A stretch of 64,000 nt of DNA, taken from positions 7,316,001 through 7,380,000 of the forward strand of contig NC_003281.10 of NCBI RefSeq assembly GCF_000002985.6. Reading direction: 5' to 3'. Source of the DNA: Caenorhabditis elegans (Eukaryota > Nematoda > Chromadorea > Rhabditida > Rhabditidae). The notes beneath the pieces are model-generated. The model had not been told where the DNA came from. It saw only the letters and a list, made by a program, of their open reading frames with translations, and made no database searches. Shown here one piece after another: positions 38,256 through 49,230 of this stretch. How positions within the stretch are numbered: the stretch's first letter is position 1; every line of letters starts with the position of its first letter. The translations under genes were made by a program, and so were the position numbers.

Positions 38256-41200
38256 CTAGTCATATTCCATTCCTCCGTGTTGATATTGATTTTTAGGATA
38301 CTTCTTATTCCCACCGCGACTCTTTTTTGGGAATGCTGAAAATGAAACTTGCTTGCAACAAACCAAAGTTATGTCTTATTACCGGGCTTAATTTTTCCTT
38401 GATAATGATGGGAGTCAACCGGCCGATTCCAAGAGGATGAACCTGGAAAACATCCAACTTATCAGGAAAAGGGAGTACGTTTCAATAAATAGTAATTTGA
38501 ATATTGAAAATGATCAACTGCAAAAATTCAGATATGAAAAATTTTGTAGTTACAATTTTACTCACAAGAAAATCACACCTCGAAATAAAATTTCCAAAGT
38601 TGAATTCAAATGTGCAATGGTGAATTGTTTCTTCTACAGTACACCACATAATATAGTTATTGCTCCTGTGGTCTTAATGGTATGATTGAATAATCAAAAC
38701 CAAGCCGAAACATTAGCATCACGAGATAATTGTATCTCCACTGAGAAACAAAAGCTCAAATATTGGCAGGCTCTACAGAATAATAGTACCAATTAGAAGA
38801 TTCGGTTAAACACACGAATCTAACTTGGGTACTGTTTTTTTTTCTAAATTTACACTTTACTATAATCATATTCTTTCAAAATATTTAGTGTGGTATATGT
38901 TCTGTACCTTCGCGTGCTCCATGATCATCGTCATAATACTCATGTTCATCTACATCGAAATTTTGCCCTGAGTGATGTCTTCCACGGCGCCGAGAACCGA
39001 ACGAGTTCGGATTTTTATTAGCTTTCATCGGACGGCCATCTTGATAATAAAAGTCATCCTGTGGATGATGAGAATCGTGATAGGAGGAGTGATGATTACT
39101 GTAGTCTGAACGGCCACAGTATTGAGAAGCATAGCTGGAAATTTTCTCACTTTAAAATATGGTCTCTTTATAAATGATGAAGTTTTCGACTACATGTTTC
39201 AGTAGGCATTCAAATTCATTCATAAGAACATATTGAACAATTCAAATTTCGACTTTCATGCTTGAACTCCGTGAGAAGCAATTTAGCACATGATGCATCA
39301 TGAATATAGTAATTCGGGAATAGGCTACTCGATAACATATCATGAATTTTTTCTCAAACCTCAGTTTTAGAGAAAGTTCTGAATTGTTGTATAATTTGAG
39401 AAGCTGAGCATGTGTGAGTTTCTCAGCAGAAATATGAATTTACTGCAAAATGACTCAGCATATGCACTACTTCGTAAAACATTTATGTAGGGAGTTATTA
39501 AAATTAAATTCCAAAACTTCCGATTAAACAAGTTGATTATCAGAAATACCGCCTGTTTTCCAAGAAGGTATACACAGGTACAAACTGGTTACTTTCTTTG
39601 TTATACATGATATACATATGAATATTCACATAAATATGGCAGAATCTGCGATCAGGAATTTCTGGCAGCATCAGGCCATGTCTATTTAACATCTTGCTTG
39701 TTGCCTTGGAATGGAACAGATATTTTTATAGGAAATTGTAAATATACAGTTTCTTAAAAATTCTTCCAATCTTTCTTATCAATGATAAGTTGTCGTCGAG
39801 AAGGTACCGACAAGTAAGTTCATTAACAGATCTTCACTGTATAATGTATCATAGATAACTGACAATTAGTAATTGCGGTATCTGCATCAAACTGTTTCAA
39901 AGTTTGGAAATCTAACCACATCGGGTTAGATCAGTTGACAAGCAACTTTAGGTAACATCGTCTGTTATACGGCATATTTGAAATTAAAAAAAGAAATAAT
40001 AAACTTTGAAAATAATAACAATTTCAAATTAAAAAATATACCTATTCTGTTCTAATTGTGATCTACGCCCAATCTCGAAATACTCTCTATCCCTGAGCTC
40101 TCTTTCACGAATTTCCATCATTTGTTGTTTCTGAGCCAGTTCAGCTTCTGCTTGTTTGATTTCAGCTTCCATTTGAATTTGCAATTTTCTTCCATTGATC
40201 GCCTTTAGCTCTTCTTCAATCTCCATAAGTCTTTTTTGTCTAGAAAGTTCTTGCTCAGAAACTTCCAGTGCAACTTGTGTCGGAACTGGAGAAACTGGAG
40301 CCGAAGAATCGAATGAACTTGTACTGAAGTTCGAGGCTAGCTGACTGTAAGGATTTGTAAATCCAGCGGTTGGTTGACTTGAAATGCTTTGAACAATTGG
40401 AGAATAAGTAGAACTCTGTTGATGAGATGAATATGTAGTTGGCGGTGGAATTCCAAATGCAGTAGTTAGAGCTGAAGATGGGCTAGTTTGTCCAAATGGA
40501 TTGAAGGATGACAAAGAGGAAGGCGCTGGAGCAGGAAAGAACGAATAGTCGTTCTCTGGGTATGTTTGATATACATTAGACGTATTTAACGTTGATCCGG
40601 TGTACCCAGGATACGAAATGAGCTTGGCTGCTTTTTTCCGCGCCTTGTTGTCGTTCATCCTGGAATTAAAAAAAACGTTTGTAGTTATTACTTTTTCGAT
40701 TTTACCTGTCGTACCCAAGATACTGATATTTGTGTTGTTCACCAGTAAGATTAAATTCAATTTCTTCATCTTCATCATAATACTGTTCTTCACCTCCTTG
40801 GTCAATATCAGTTGATTCTTCAGTAGTAGCTCCCTTTTTTCGCTTAACTTTCTGAAGATGTTGTGCGTAACACCTTTGTTTTGATTCTTTTTTAGCTTCC
40901 CTCGATAATTGTTGAGCGAGTTTTACTTGGTTAACGTTACGCATCATTGTTTCTTTATTAAGGAGCCAAACTTTTCGAAGTCGGAAAGTTCTATTTTTTT
41001 GAATTTTTTCGGTAAGCTTAAGGAAACGGGGGTTGTGCTGAAAAATAAGTAAGTTAAGGGAGATAAATATAATGCTTTCTCTCACCACTGTCATCCTTCT
41101 CACGTAATTATTCTTCGCCTTTTCCTCAATCGGTGTCAATTTTGCTTCTTCCTCTAACACATATTTTCCATCCAACTGTCTTTCCATTCCAGTCTCGAGA

Positions 41201-41387
41201 ATTCTACAAATATAACTGTTTAGGTTTTTCTGTTGTCTGGAAAATCTCACAAATTGTAAAATGGACTCTTTGGATTCATAATTTTCTTTGGAATTCGCGG
41301 TTGTATCCCCTTATTTATAAATTTGGTTGGATTCGCATCTTGAATTGTTTGATACGATGCTGATGGTCCTTCGGTAGCTGGAAGCAT
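38256..41387 (-). CDS. Paralogue B of the same unrecognised family, 503 aa
   Basis: Six exons: 41251-41387, 41086-41203, 40706-41037, 40042-40659, 38908-39134 and 38256-38335 (1512 nt). The core EEEAKLTPIEEKAKNNYVRR ... KVWLLNKETMMRNVNQVKLA matches paralogue A, as does the coiled-coil-like segment RQKRLMEIEEELKAING ... MMEIRERELRDREYFEIGR. Between them are an acidic stretch (YYDEDEEIEFNL) and a Ser/Thr/Tyr/Pro region. The C-terminal exons are His/Tyr/Asp-rich, ending in basic KKSRGGNKK. An acceptor (TTTTTCAG) abuts the chosen ATG, so an extra upstream exon is possible; the paralogue has a tiny first exon there. The stop lies 303 bp upstream of the next minus-strand start, compatible with an operon. 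Confidence 0.82.
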
Positions 41388-41928
41388 CTGAAAAACTGAT
41401 CAACATAATGTATTTTTGAAATAAGCAGCGTTGTAAAGTGAAAATTTAATTTTATGTATTGCCCAAGAGGCTTATTAAAAGCAAAAAAAATCATTAAATT
41501 CATGGCAGCAGTGAATTCACGTGAATACTTGTTCCACTGAAATGTGCAAACACCGCCACGCCAAAATGCATACTCCCTTCAATAAATAATTCATGGAACA
41601 TGACCGAAAATAATTATTCGTTTTGAAAACGAATATCCTCTCGTGAACAAAAGGTAACAAATAAAAATTTCAAACTTTTTTAAATGAAGAATTTTGAGAT
41701 TGTTGTGCGATATTTCGAATACACGAGTAAGCAACCCGAACAAAGAAAACTGGTATAAACATGTGAATTGGTAAAATATTCAGAAAAGAAAGTGAGTTAC
41801 ATGTGGAAAAAAACAAGATGAAATAAATGCTGTTAATAAATGAGAATCTCCCCATTATATTGATCCTCTTTTTGATATCTTGTTCTGAAAACAACGGTTA
41901 CATGCATAATTATATAAGAAATAAATTC

Positions 41929-43065
41929 TTACTCAATAAATCGTCTAGCCAATTTGATTCCGTCATCCGTTGGATCACAAAACGCAATTCTAAGACGTCT
42001 CGATCGGAATTCCATTTGACGATCTTGAGTTGTTGCAGCATCCAGAAGAGAGTTAGCAACACCTTTCATTCGACAATGTGAATCTACCCATATACGATCG
42101 ACGCCCACTATCCAATCATTTATATCATTGTTGTCCGTAACTTCCTGTAAAATCAGAGTTGTTTAAATTTAAATTTATATATTTTACAAACCATTTTCCC
42201 AACATTTGTCCACGCCCTGGAAATTTTTTCGATAACTAAAATTCCTCCAATAAGCATTCTCTCTTCTCTTACACTAAGTACCAAGAATATTCTTTTCTCC
42301 GGAGACCATAAATCATTCTTTTCATCACAATAACCAAGTTCTTCGTTTATTTTCTTCATATGTTCATTGAAAAGTTTTTTGAATGGTCCATCTGCGAAAG
42401 TGGCGAGATAGTAGACTTTAAAATTTCCATGATCACGATTGTGGAAGTTTCTGAATTATTTTTTATGACTTTCGTCGATTTATCGAGTTTTCTAACAAGA
42501 AATTTGGAACGAAAGTCCTGGAAATCTCGAATCGGAACCTCCAGGCATTATGAAACTTTTCGTGTTCTGCAACGTCTTCAGCTGAATCCACGGAATACAT
42601 CATTCGACACTATAATATGTTTGAAATTAGTATTTCATGACTTTAATATTTTTATCACATCTTTGCATTTTGTACTTCCGATCACTGATTGACCACAGTC
42701 TAGCACCATCTGCGACTTTGCCAGTTTTTTCATTGAATGGCCACTGCTGCGCTTTCGAACCGCCCGTTTTTCTTTTTCTGTAAACACATTGTTCGTTTTT
42801 ATTTTCTTTTCCCATTTTTTTCTCTCTCACTGGCAATAATATTGTCATCTGTTGCATCATCATCCAACACTTTTCTCTTGGGACACCGCAGACTTTTTTG
42901 CACGTCCGCACTTGTGCTTTGCTCTGTAAACATTACGGTTTTTTCAGAACTAAATATTTCAAACTTACCTTGAAGGTTCTCTTCTGTGTTTCTTTCGACT
43001 TTCTTGAAATAATCGTCTAGTTTCGACTTCTTTAGTGAATTTTTAGGCAGTCCTGGGTCTTTCAT
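41929..43065 (-). CDS. ESCO/Eco1-type cohesin acetyltransferase, 298 aa
   Basis: Six exons: 42969-43065, 42831-42923, 42659-42777, 42497-42609, 42192-42450 and 41929-42144 (897 nt). The family acetylates SMC3 lysines in S phase to establish sister-chromatid cohesion. The ESCO zinc finger spans an exon junction: LDCGQSVIGSTKCKD then CRMMYSVDSAEDVAEHEKFH (C..C...H...H). The acetyltransferase part shows NEELGY, KRIFLVLSVREERMLIGGIL and the signature GVDRIWVDSHCRMKGVANSL then RIAFCDPTDDGIKLARRFIE, matching animal ESCO GISRIWV...AFSDPTPDG. Near the N-terminus KKSKLDDYFKK resembles a PCNA-interaction (PIP) box. The TAA stop is embedded in a perfect donor (GA|GTAAGAA), so a spliced, different C-terminus is possible. 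Exon 4 ends at a less usual donor (GTTAGA). Confidence 0.88.
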
Positions 43066-43514
43066 CGTTAATAATACTAATTCTTGTAATGTTCTATATG
43101 AAAAATCGAATTATTATAGTTTATTTCGAACAATAAACAAAAGATATGAAATTATAAAATGAGAAAATATGATTCTCAAAACTAGCGCTTCAATTGTGAA
43201 ATCGCGCGGAGGGTTGGCAGAAATTGCGTGCCAGAGTTGCAAAAGCACGCCCCGCCCATTGAAGAAAGATGAAGTTTATTGAATTTCAGCATTCTCTCGG
43301 CTTTCTGCTTCTTTTATTTTTGCCGGTATAGGTTTTACATTAATTTGATGAATATATATTTTTTAAATAATCCGATCAGTGTGGTGCGATCAACATTAGC
43401 AAGTATAAAACATTCCTGTTGATAATACATGAAACCTTTGCTCAAATCGATGATATATTCTTCACGACAAATAATATCTCAAATATTTTTTTTTCAGGTG
43501 GAAACCAAAACATT
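43066..43514. promoter_or_regulatory. Shared upstream region of divergent ESCO-like gene and hmgr-1
   Basis: Only 449 bp separate the two divergent start codons. It includes a GC-rich patch (about 43199-43260) within AT-rich DNA and a long T-run acceptor ending at about 43497, just upstream of the hmgr-1 ATG. No TATA box is evident. Confidence 0.5.
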
Positions 43515-45854
43515 ATGGTGGCGGATAAGCGGAAGCTGCTGGATTTTCTTCAATCCTGTGATATATCAGATGAAGCGTCTAGGAAAATAGAAAAGTGAGT
43601 TGTTTGGTTGTTAGTATAAAAAGTTTTAAAAATTATTTTTGTCTTTCCTTTCTATTCTAATTAGAAACACTAATTTTTATTTTAAGTTTCATCTGCGAAA
43701 ACTACGACCAAAAAGAGAAACCTAAAAGAAAACCACTATTTTCTGTTGGAGAAGATGATGATTCAGAAGAATACGTATCTCCAATAAAAGAGACCTGTGA
43801 AACTGGAACTCAATGCAAACGAGATGTGGAATATCCCGAAATTGAATCGGGTAATCGAAGTTTAGACGAAATTAGCAGAGAATGGAAAGAATGTGAGATT
43901 GCCCGTCATTATTGAGACATAAAATTTAAAATTTTTGTAGGCAAAGATGTGACTCCAGGTGAAGCAGTACGACTATTAAGGCGAGGTCAAGCAAAATCAA
44001 GAGAGCTTGAAAGCAGGTTTCCTGCAGAGCAAGCTATTCCAATTCGACGAACTTTTATTAATAAAAAGTTTGAAAATCTTCCTTATCTTGGTTATGATTA
44101 CACTTTGGTGAGTTAATTTTTTATTTCCTTTGTAAGAAGTATATAATTGTTGTTTTTCTAGGCAACCGAATGCTGCTGCGAAAACGTTATTGGATATACG
44201 CCGGTTCCTGTTGGAGTGGCAGGACCATTAACTCTCAACGGAACGTCAGAAATCTACGTTCCAATGGCAACGACAGAAGGAGCACTGATTGCATCCACAA
44301 ATCGTGGAATGAATGTTATAAGAGCTGCAGGAGGTGTTGAAACTTCTATTTTTAACTCTGGAATGACCAGAGCACCAGTTGTTAAATTTCCAACGGCGAG
44401 AGATGCTGTGTGAGTTTTAAAAAAACTTTGAAGATTGCAAAAATTTAACACTTTATTATTAATTCGTGTAATACAATTCCTCACCTTATAAATTTGAATG
44501 ATTTGAAGAAGAACAAGATCAATAGGGTTTAAACGTTCATTTTGAATCTTTTGGCTAGAAAAAAACCGAAGTCAGAAATTTCACCTAAAAGTTGAACTAC
44601 ATTCAATTAGAATGCCGTAGTAAGTAGAACATCAATATTGTAGATTAGTAAAAAATAGTTAAAAATGACATAAACATAAATTATTTCAGTTCTATGAAAC
44701 GCTGGCTGGAACACCCTGAAAATCAAGATCGGGCTCGTCAAGAGTTTCAGTCGTGCAGTAGATTTGCTAAACTAAAGTCTATCGATATTACAATTGACGG
44801 AAATCTCGCTTATCTTCGTTTCGATGCTCACACTGGCGATGCAATGGGAATGAATATGATCTCAAAGTGAGTATTAATTAGCGAAAATTTCAATCACAAA
44901 ACGCAGGAAAGAAGGAAAACCATTTTTATATTATTATCTCTGATGAATTATAAACATTTAAAACAAAAAAAACGTCAGAAACAAAAGGATAAATAAAAAA
45001 AACCTTTCAAAAATTGATTCATCTATTTTCAGAAGCTGTGACTCTACAATGAGATTCCTAATGGAAAATTTCCCTGAAATGACCGTTCTAGCTTTGAGTG
45101 GAAATCTCTGTGTGGACAAAAAAGCTGCCGCAAAGAATTGGACGGAAGGACGTGGAAGATCTGTTGTTGCAGAATGTCTAATTCCAAGAGAAGTCGTCAC
45201 AAAAACCCTTCGAACAACTCCCGAACAACTTGCTTATCTGACAACCACGAAATTACATATAGGATCTTCTCGTGCCGGAGCAGTCGGAGGATCGAATGCA
45301 CACGCTGCAAATATTGTCGCGGCTATTTTCATTGCAACAGGACAAGATGCTGCTCAAGTAGTCTCTTCATCCATGTGCTCGACAAGAATGGAAGTTACTG
45401 CTGATAAGAATTTGTATGTGTCATGTACTTTGCCATGTGTTGAAGTAGGAACTGTCGGTGGAGGAACTATTCTTGCACCACAAAGAGCATGCCTTGAAAG
45501 TCTTGGATGTGCTGGGCCAAATAAGGAGCAACCTGGACAAAATGCGGAACGTCTTGCCGAAGTTATTGCGGCCACTGTGTTAGCTGGAGAATTATCTTTG
45601 ATGGCGGCTCTGACAACGAATGAGTTGGTGTCAAGTCATATGAAACTGAATAGGTCAGTCTTGGGAATTTCAAACAAACATTACAGTATTTAATTTTCAG
45701 ATCAAAACAACAATTGTATGCTGACGACTCTGGAAAAGCAACTCATTTTGAAAAGGAAGTTGAAAAAGCGGGCAGCCTTCTCTCCGGAAAAAGTGGAAAT
45801 ATCAAGTTGAAGAGACTGCCACAAGATGTTGTACAATGTTCTAATATCCTCTGA
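43515..45854 (+). CDS. hmgr-1: HMG-CoA reductase, catalytic-domain-only form, 550 aa
   Basis: Seven exons: 43515-43594, 43687-43892, 43941-44107, 44162-44409, 44690-44866, 45033-45653 and 45701-45854 (1653 nt). It converts HMG-CoA to mevalonate with NADPH, supplying isoprenoids. The catalytic signatures are all present: [30 protein letters not shown] (catalytic Glu), [21 protein letters not shown] (catalytic Lys), [20 protein letters not shown] and the GTVGGGT nucleotide loop. The N-terminal ~110 residues are hydrophilic and acidic, with no transmembrane helices, so the sterol-sensing membrane region of animal HMGRs is absent. The first in-frame ATG lies just after an acceptor, and the upstream gap is only 449 bp. 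Confidence 0.96.
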
Positions 45855-46461
45855 TTTTTTGAAAAGCTTCTCCGTCACATTTACAGTTATCCTCTTCCTG
45901 CCTTATTTGATTTATGTGTATTATTCTTGGGGTTTGTGCTTTGTTATTTTTTTTGGTTCAAATTTATTCTCTACGTATTCATTGTGTCAAAATGACACGA
46001 CATCACTTCCAAACATCCCATCCCGATTTTATGTAGGTTCCTGTTTAGTTATTCATTAAACTTGTTAATAAGGTTCATCAAAGTTTATTTAGAAATTTAG
46101 ATGCTTTTATGATAAAATTTTTAATTATTTAATACAGAAAACACACAAAATTAAATGGCAACATGACGTGAAATAGTGATCTAAATAGCTGGAGAACAAT
46201 TAATTTTTGAAACGAAATGCAAACATTTAATTTCCACTAAATAGTTTGAGTATTATTCGTACGTAAATGAAAACAAATTTTGATGGAGATTGACTTCAAA
46301 AATGACTGGAGCTTAAAAATTGACATGAAATCCTGGCAATGTTGTGGGAAGAGAATCTGCAGAAGGTTACTTTAATATTTTGAAAAGTGTCTATCATGAA
46401 AGATGCTTATCGCATTATGGAGAGCTTCCAATGTATATATAATGTAGTCACATATTCTATT
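45855..46461. other. Intergenic region between hmgr-1 and the palindrome
   Basis: AT-rich, no gene seen. An AATTAAAC/TTAATAAGG signal lies about 200 bp after the hmgr-1 stop. From about 46340 it contains degraded continuation of the palindrome arm (TGCAGAAGGTTACTTTAATA and beyond, matching the far side near 49470 with mismatches and indels). Confidence 0.5.
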
Positions 46462-46618
46462 TATATGAAAAATAAGTTTATTTTTTAACGTTTATTATAA
46501 AAAACAGTTTTTAAAATTATTCAAAAAAGTACATGAAAATAAGTAGTGGAATGAATTGAGAACATTGAATACTACTTTTGAAAGAATAATTATAAAATAA
46601 GAATGAAAAATGAGATAA

Positions 46619-47464
46619 TTAACATCGACCAAATCTGCGTTCAAATGGATGTTGTCTCTTGAATCCATGATGTCCGAATCCATGACCAAATCCATGATGA
46701 TGACCACCGAATCCATGGAATGCTCCAAATGGATGATGATGTCTATGGAAATTGAATCCATGATGATCCATTCCTCGTCTTCCAAATGGTCTTCCGAATC
46801 CTCCAGTTGGACCTTCAAATTCTTCTCTTCCACAAGGTGTTCCAAATGATCCTAATGGATGTCTTTTGAATTCTTCTCCTTCACGACATGGTCTTCTTCC
46901 AATTGGTGATGCTGATCTTGCACGTCTTCCACCAAAACAGTGACGTCTTTTGAATTCTGGATGTCCATGGGATTCTTGGAATCTTTTCCACATGAGCTTC
47001 TTCATTTGATGTCTCTTGTGATGATCATGGAAATTTGAACGACTTCTGCTTCGAGATCTTGAACGATCAAATCCACGACTTCTGGATCTATCACGTCTTC
47101 CACAATGACGACGATGTGGAGCTACTTCAGGAGCATCAGCAATAATGACATCTTCATCTCCAGAATCAGAAGAATCAGATGAAGAATCCGATGAATCAGA
47201 ATCAGCAATCACAAAAATAGAAGCAGAATCTCTGTTAGCCATCTTTTTCAGAACTCTCTGAGCATTCTGAGACATTGAAATCAAATTTCCTTTGTCATTT
47301 TTCCAGAAAACAACATTGAAATTGAGTCCGAGTTCTCCCAATTTCAACTCTAATTTTTCAATTAGTTGTTGCAAATTGTAATATTCAATTGAAATTTGTT
47401 CAGTTGCTCCAGGAGCAAAATAAAGTTTGAAAAGAATTGAATTGGTTGCAGTTGTAGTTTTCAT
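46619..47464 (-). CDS. numr-1/numr-2: NUMR metal-responsive nuclear protein, left palindrome copy, 281 aa
   Basis: Single exon. Residues 1-85 form an alpha/beta domain resembling a PB1-type fold (ILFKLYFAP ... LQQLIEKLELKL ... VVFWKNDKGNLISM). Next is an acidic Ser/Asp run (about 88-105). An Arg/Ser segment follows (RDRSRSRGFDRSRSRSRSRS), and the C-terminal third is rich in Gly, His, Phe and Arg (FGGHHHGFGHGFGHHGFKR), plausibly metal-binding. This fits the C. elegans numr-1/numr-2 genes, reported as nearly identical, nuclear and induced by cadmium and other metals. I cannot tell which of the two this copy is. It is transcribed outward from the palindrome centre with a TATA box (47501-47507) about 37 bp before the ATG. 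Confidence 0.88.
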   Translation of the reverse strand: MKTTTATNSILFKLYFAPGATEQISIEYYNLQQLIEKLELKLGELGLNFNVVFWKNDKGNLISMSQNAQRVLKKMANRDSASIFVIADSDSSDSSSDSSDSGDEDVIIADAPEVAPHRRHCGRRDRSRSRGFDRSRSRSRSRSNFHDHHKRHQMKKLMWKRFQESHGHPEFKRRHCFGGRRARSASPIGRRPCREGEEFKRHPLGSFGTPCGREEFEGPTGGFGRPFGRRGMDHHGFNFHRHHHPFGAFHGFGGHHHGFGHGFGHHGFKRQHPFERRFGRC

Positions 47465-47500
47465 TTTTCAGAATGATTTTCTCTATTCTAAATTTCCAAT

Positions 47501-47507
47501 TTTTATA
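47501..47507 (-). promoter_or_regulatory. TATA box of left numr copy
   Basis: Minus-strand GGTATAAAAATTGG with TATAAAA centred about 40 bp upstream of the ATG. It is mirrored exactly at 48342-48348. Confidence 0.65.
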
Positions 47508-48341
47508 CCTCCATTCTTAAGCTCCGCCTACCAGCTGTCCCTGAACTATTTCGAAATTGTTTAATGTGTCTGTGTCTATCGAAATAATACGAAAATGTAC
47601 TGTCATCACTGTCTGCGTCTCGAATTGGCGCTGATCTTTTGATATTCATTGATGAATGAGACTAGAGACATGGATGTATTGCACAAACCACAGAAAGAGC
47701 ACAAAGTCTTTGAATTTCAGATGATCTGAAATACATCGACATCAATAGAGATTTACTTCTTAGGTGACATTATGCTTGGTGATTTCATTAGAAATATTGA
47801 ACATTCATCTAACGAATTGGGATCTGCAAACTCAATGTTTCAGAAAACGTGTTCATTTCAAAAAGTGATCGAAAAATAGTTTTTTTCTGTAAAAATTTCG
47901 CTCTCCAGATTTCAGACCCTAATCAGATTGAAAACATAGGCAGGCACTCAGTCCGGGTTACGGAAAAAACTATTTTTCGATCGCTTTTTGAAATGAACAC
48001 GTTTTCTGAAAAATTGGGTTTGCAGATCCCAATTTGTTAGATGAATGTTCAATATTTCTAATGAAATCACCAAACATTATGTCACCTAAGAAGTAAATCT
48101 CTATTGATGTCGATGTATTTCAGATCATCTGAAATTCAAAGACTTTGTGCTCTTTCTGTGGTTTGTGCAATACATCCATGTCTCTAGTCTCATTCATCAA
48201 TGAATATCAAAAGATCAGCGCCAATTCGAGACGCAGACAGTGATGACAGTACATTTTCGTATTATTTCGATAGACACAGACACATTAAACAATTTCGAAA
48301 TAGTTCAGGGACAGCTGGTAGGCGGAGCTTAAGAATGGAGG

Positions 48342-48348
48342 TATAAAA
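48342..48348 (+). promoter_or_regulatory. TATA box of right numr copy
   Basis: TATAAAA within GGTATAAAAATTGG, 37 bp before the ATG at 48385. Such a strong TATA box suits an inducible stress gene. Confidence 0.65.
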
Positions 48349-48384
48349 ATTGGAAATTTAGAATAGAGAAAATCATTCTGAAAA

Positions 48385-49230
48385 ATGAAAACTACAACTG
48401 CAACCAATTCAATTCTTTTCAAACTTTATTTTGCTCCTGGAGCAACTGAACAAATTTCAATTGAATATTACAATTTGCAACAACTAATTGAAAAATTAGA
48501 GTTGAAATTGGGAGAACTCGGACTCAATTTCAATGTTGTTTTCTGGAAAAATGACAAAGGAAATTTGATTTCAATGTCTCAGAATGCTCAGAGAGTTCTG
48601 AAAAAGATGGCTAACAGAGATTCTGCTTCTATTTTTGTGATTGCTGATTCTGATTCATCGGATTCTTCATCTGATTCTTCTGATTCTGGAGATGAAGATG
48701 TCATTATTGCTGATGCTCCTGAAGTAGCTCCACATCGTCGTCATTGTGGAAGACGTGATAGATCCAGAAGTCGTGGATTTGATCGTTCAAGATCTCGAAG
48801 CAGAAGTCGTTCAAATTTCCATGATCATCACAAGAGACATCAAATGAAGAAGCTCATGTGGAAAAGATTCCAAGAATCCCATGGACATCCAGAATTCAAA
48901 AGACGTCACTGTTTTGGTGGAAGACGTGCAAGATCAGCATCACCAATTGGAAGAAGACCATGTCGTGAAGGAGAAGAATTCAAAAGACATCCATTAGGAT
49001 CATTTGGAACACCTTGTGGAAGAGAAGAATTTGAAGGTCCAACTGGAGGATTCGGAAGACCATTTGGAAGACGAGGAATGGATCATCATGGATTCAATTT
49101 CCATAGACATCATCATCCATTTGGAGCATTCCATGGATTCGGTGGTCATCATCATGGATTTGGTCATGGATTCGGACATCATGGATTCAAGAGACAACAT
49201 CCATTTGAACGCAGATTTGGTCGATGTTAA
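48385..49230 (+). CDS. numr-1/numr-2: NUMR metal-responsive nuclear protein, right palindrome copy, 281 aa
   Basis: Encodes exactly the same 281 residues as the left copy. Alternative frames on both strands are also identical between the copies, showing nucleotide identity across the gene. Domain order is as for the left copy: PB1-like N-terminus, Ser/Asp acidic run, RS segment, Gly/His/Phe-rich tail ending RRFGRC. The paired genes are head-to-head and about 920 bp apart. The intervening DNA is itself palindromic, so each gene has its own copy of the same promoter. Confidence 0.88.
   Translation: MKTTTATNSILFKLYFAPGATEQISIEYYNLQQLIEKLELKLGELGLNFNVVFWKNDKGNLISMSQNAQRVLKKMANRDSASIFVIADSDSSDSSSDSSDSGDEDVIIADAPEVAPHRRHCGRRDRSRSRGFDRSRSRSRSRSNFHDHHKRHQMKKLMWKRFQESHGHPEFKRRHCFGGRRARSASPIGRRPCREGEEFKRHPLGSFGTPCGREEFEGPTGGFGRPFGRRGMDHHGFNFHRHHHPFGAFHGFGGHHHGFGHGFGHHGFKRQHPFERRFGRC

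Noticed and set aside
45826-46059. Hydrophobic open frame after hmgr-1 that might restore a membrane anchor at the C-terminus
   Set aside because: It is in a different frame from the end of hmgr-1 and no splice pair joins it; it lies in the 3' UTR.
46495-46845. Asp/Ile/Met-rich open frame overlapping the left numr gene in another frame (and its mirror at 49004-49354)
   Set aside because: A shadow of the repetitive Gly/His codons of numr; there is no independent start context.
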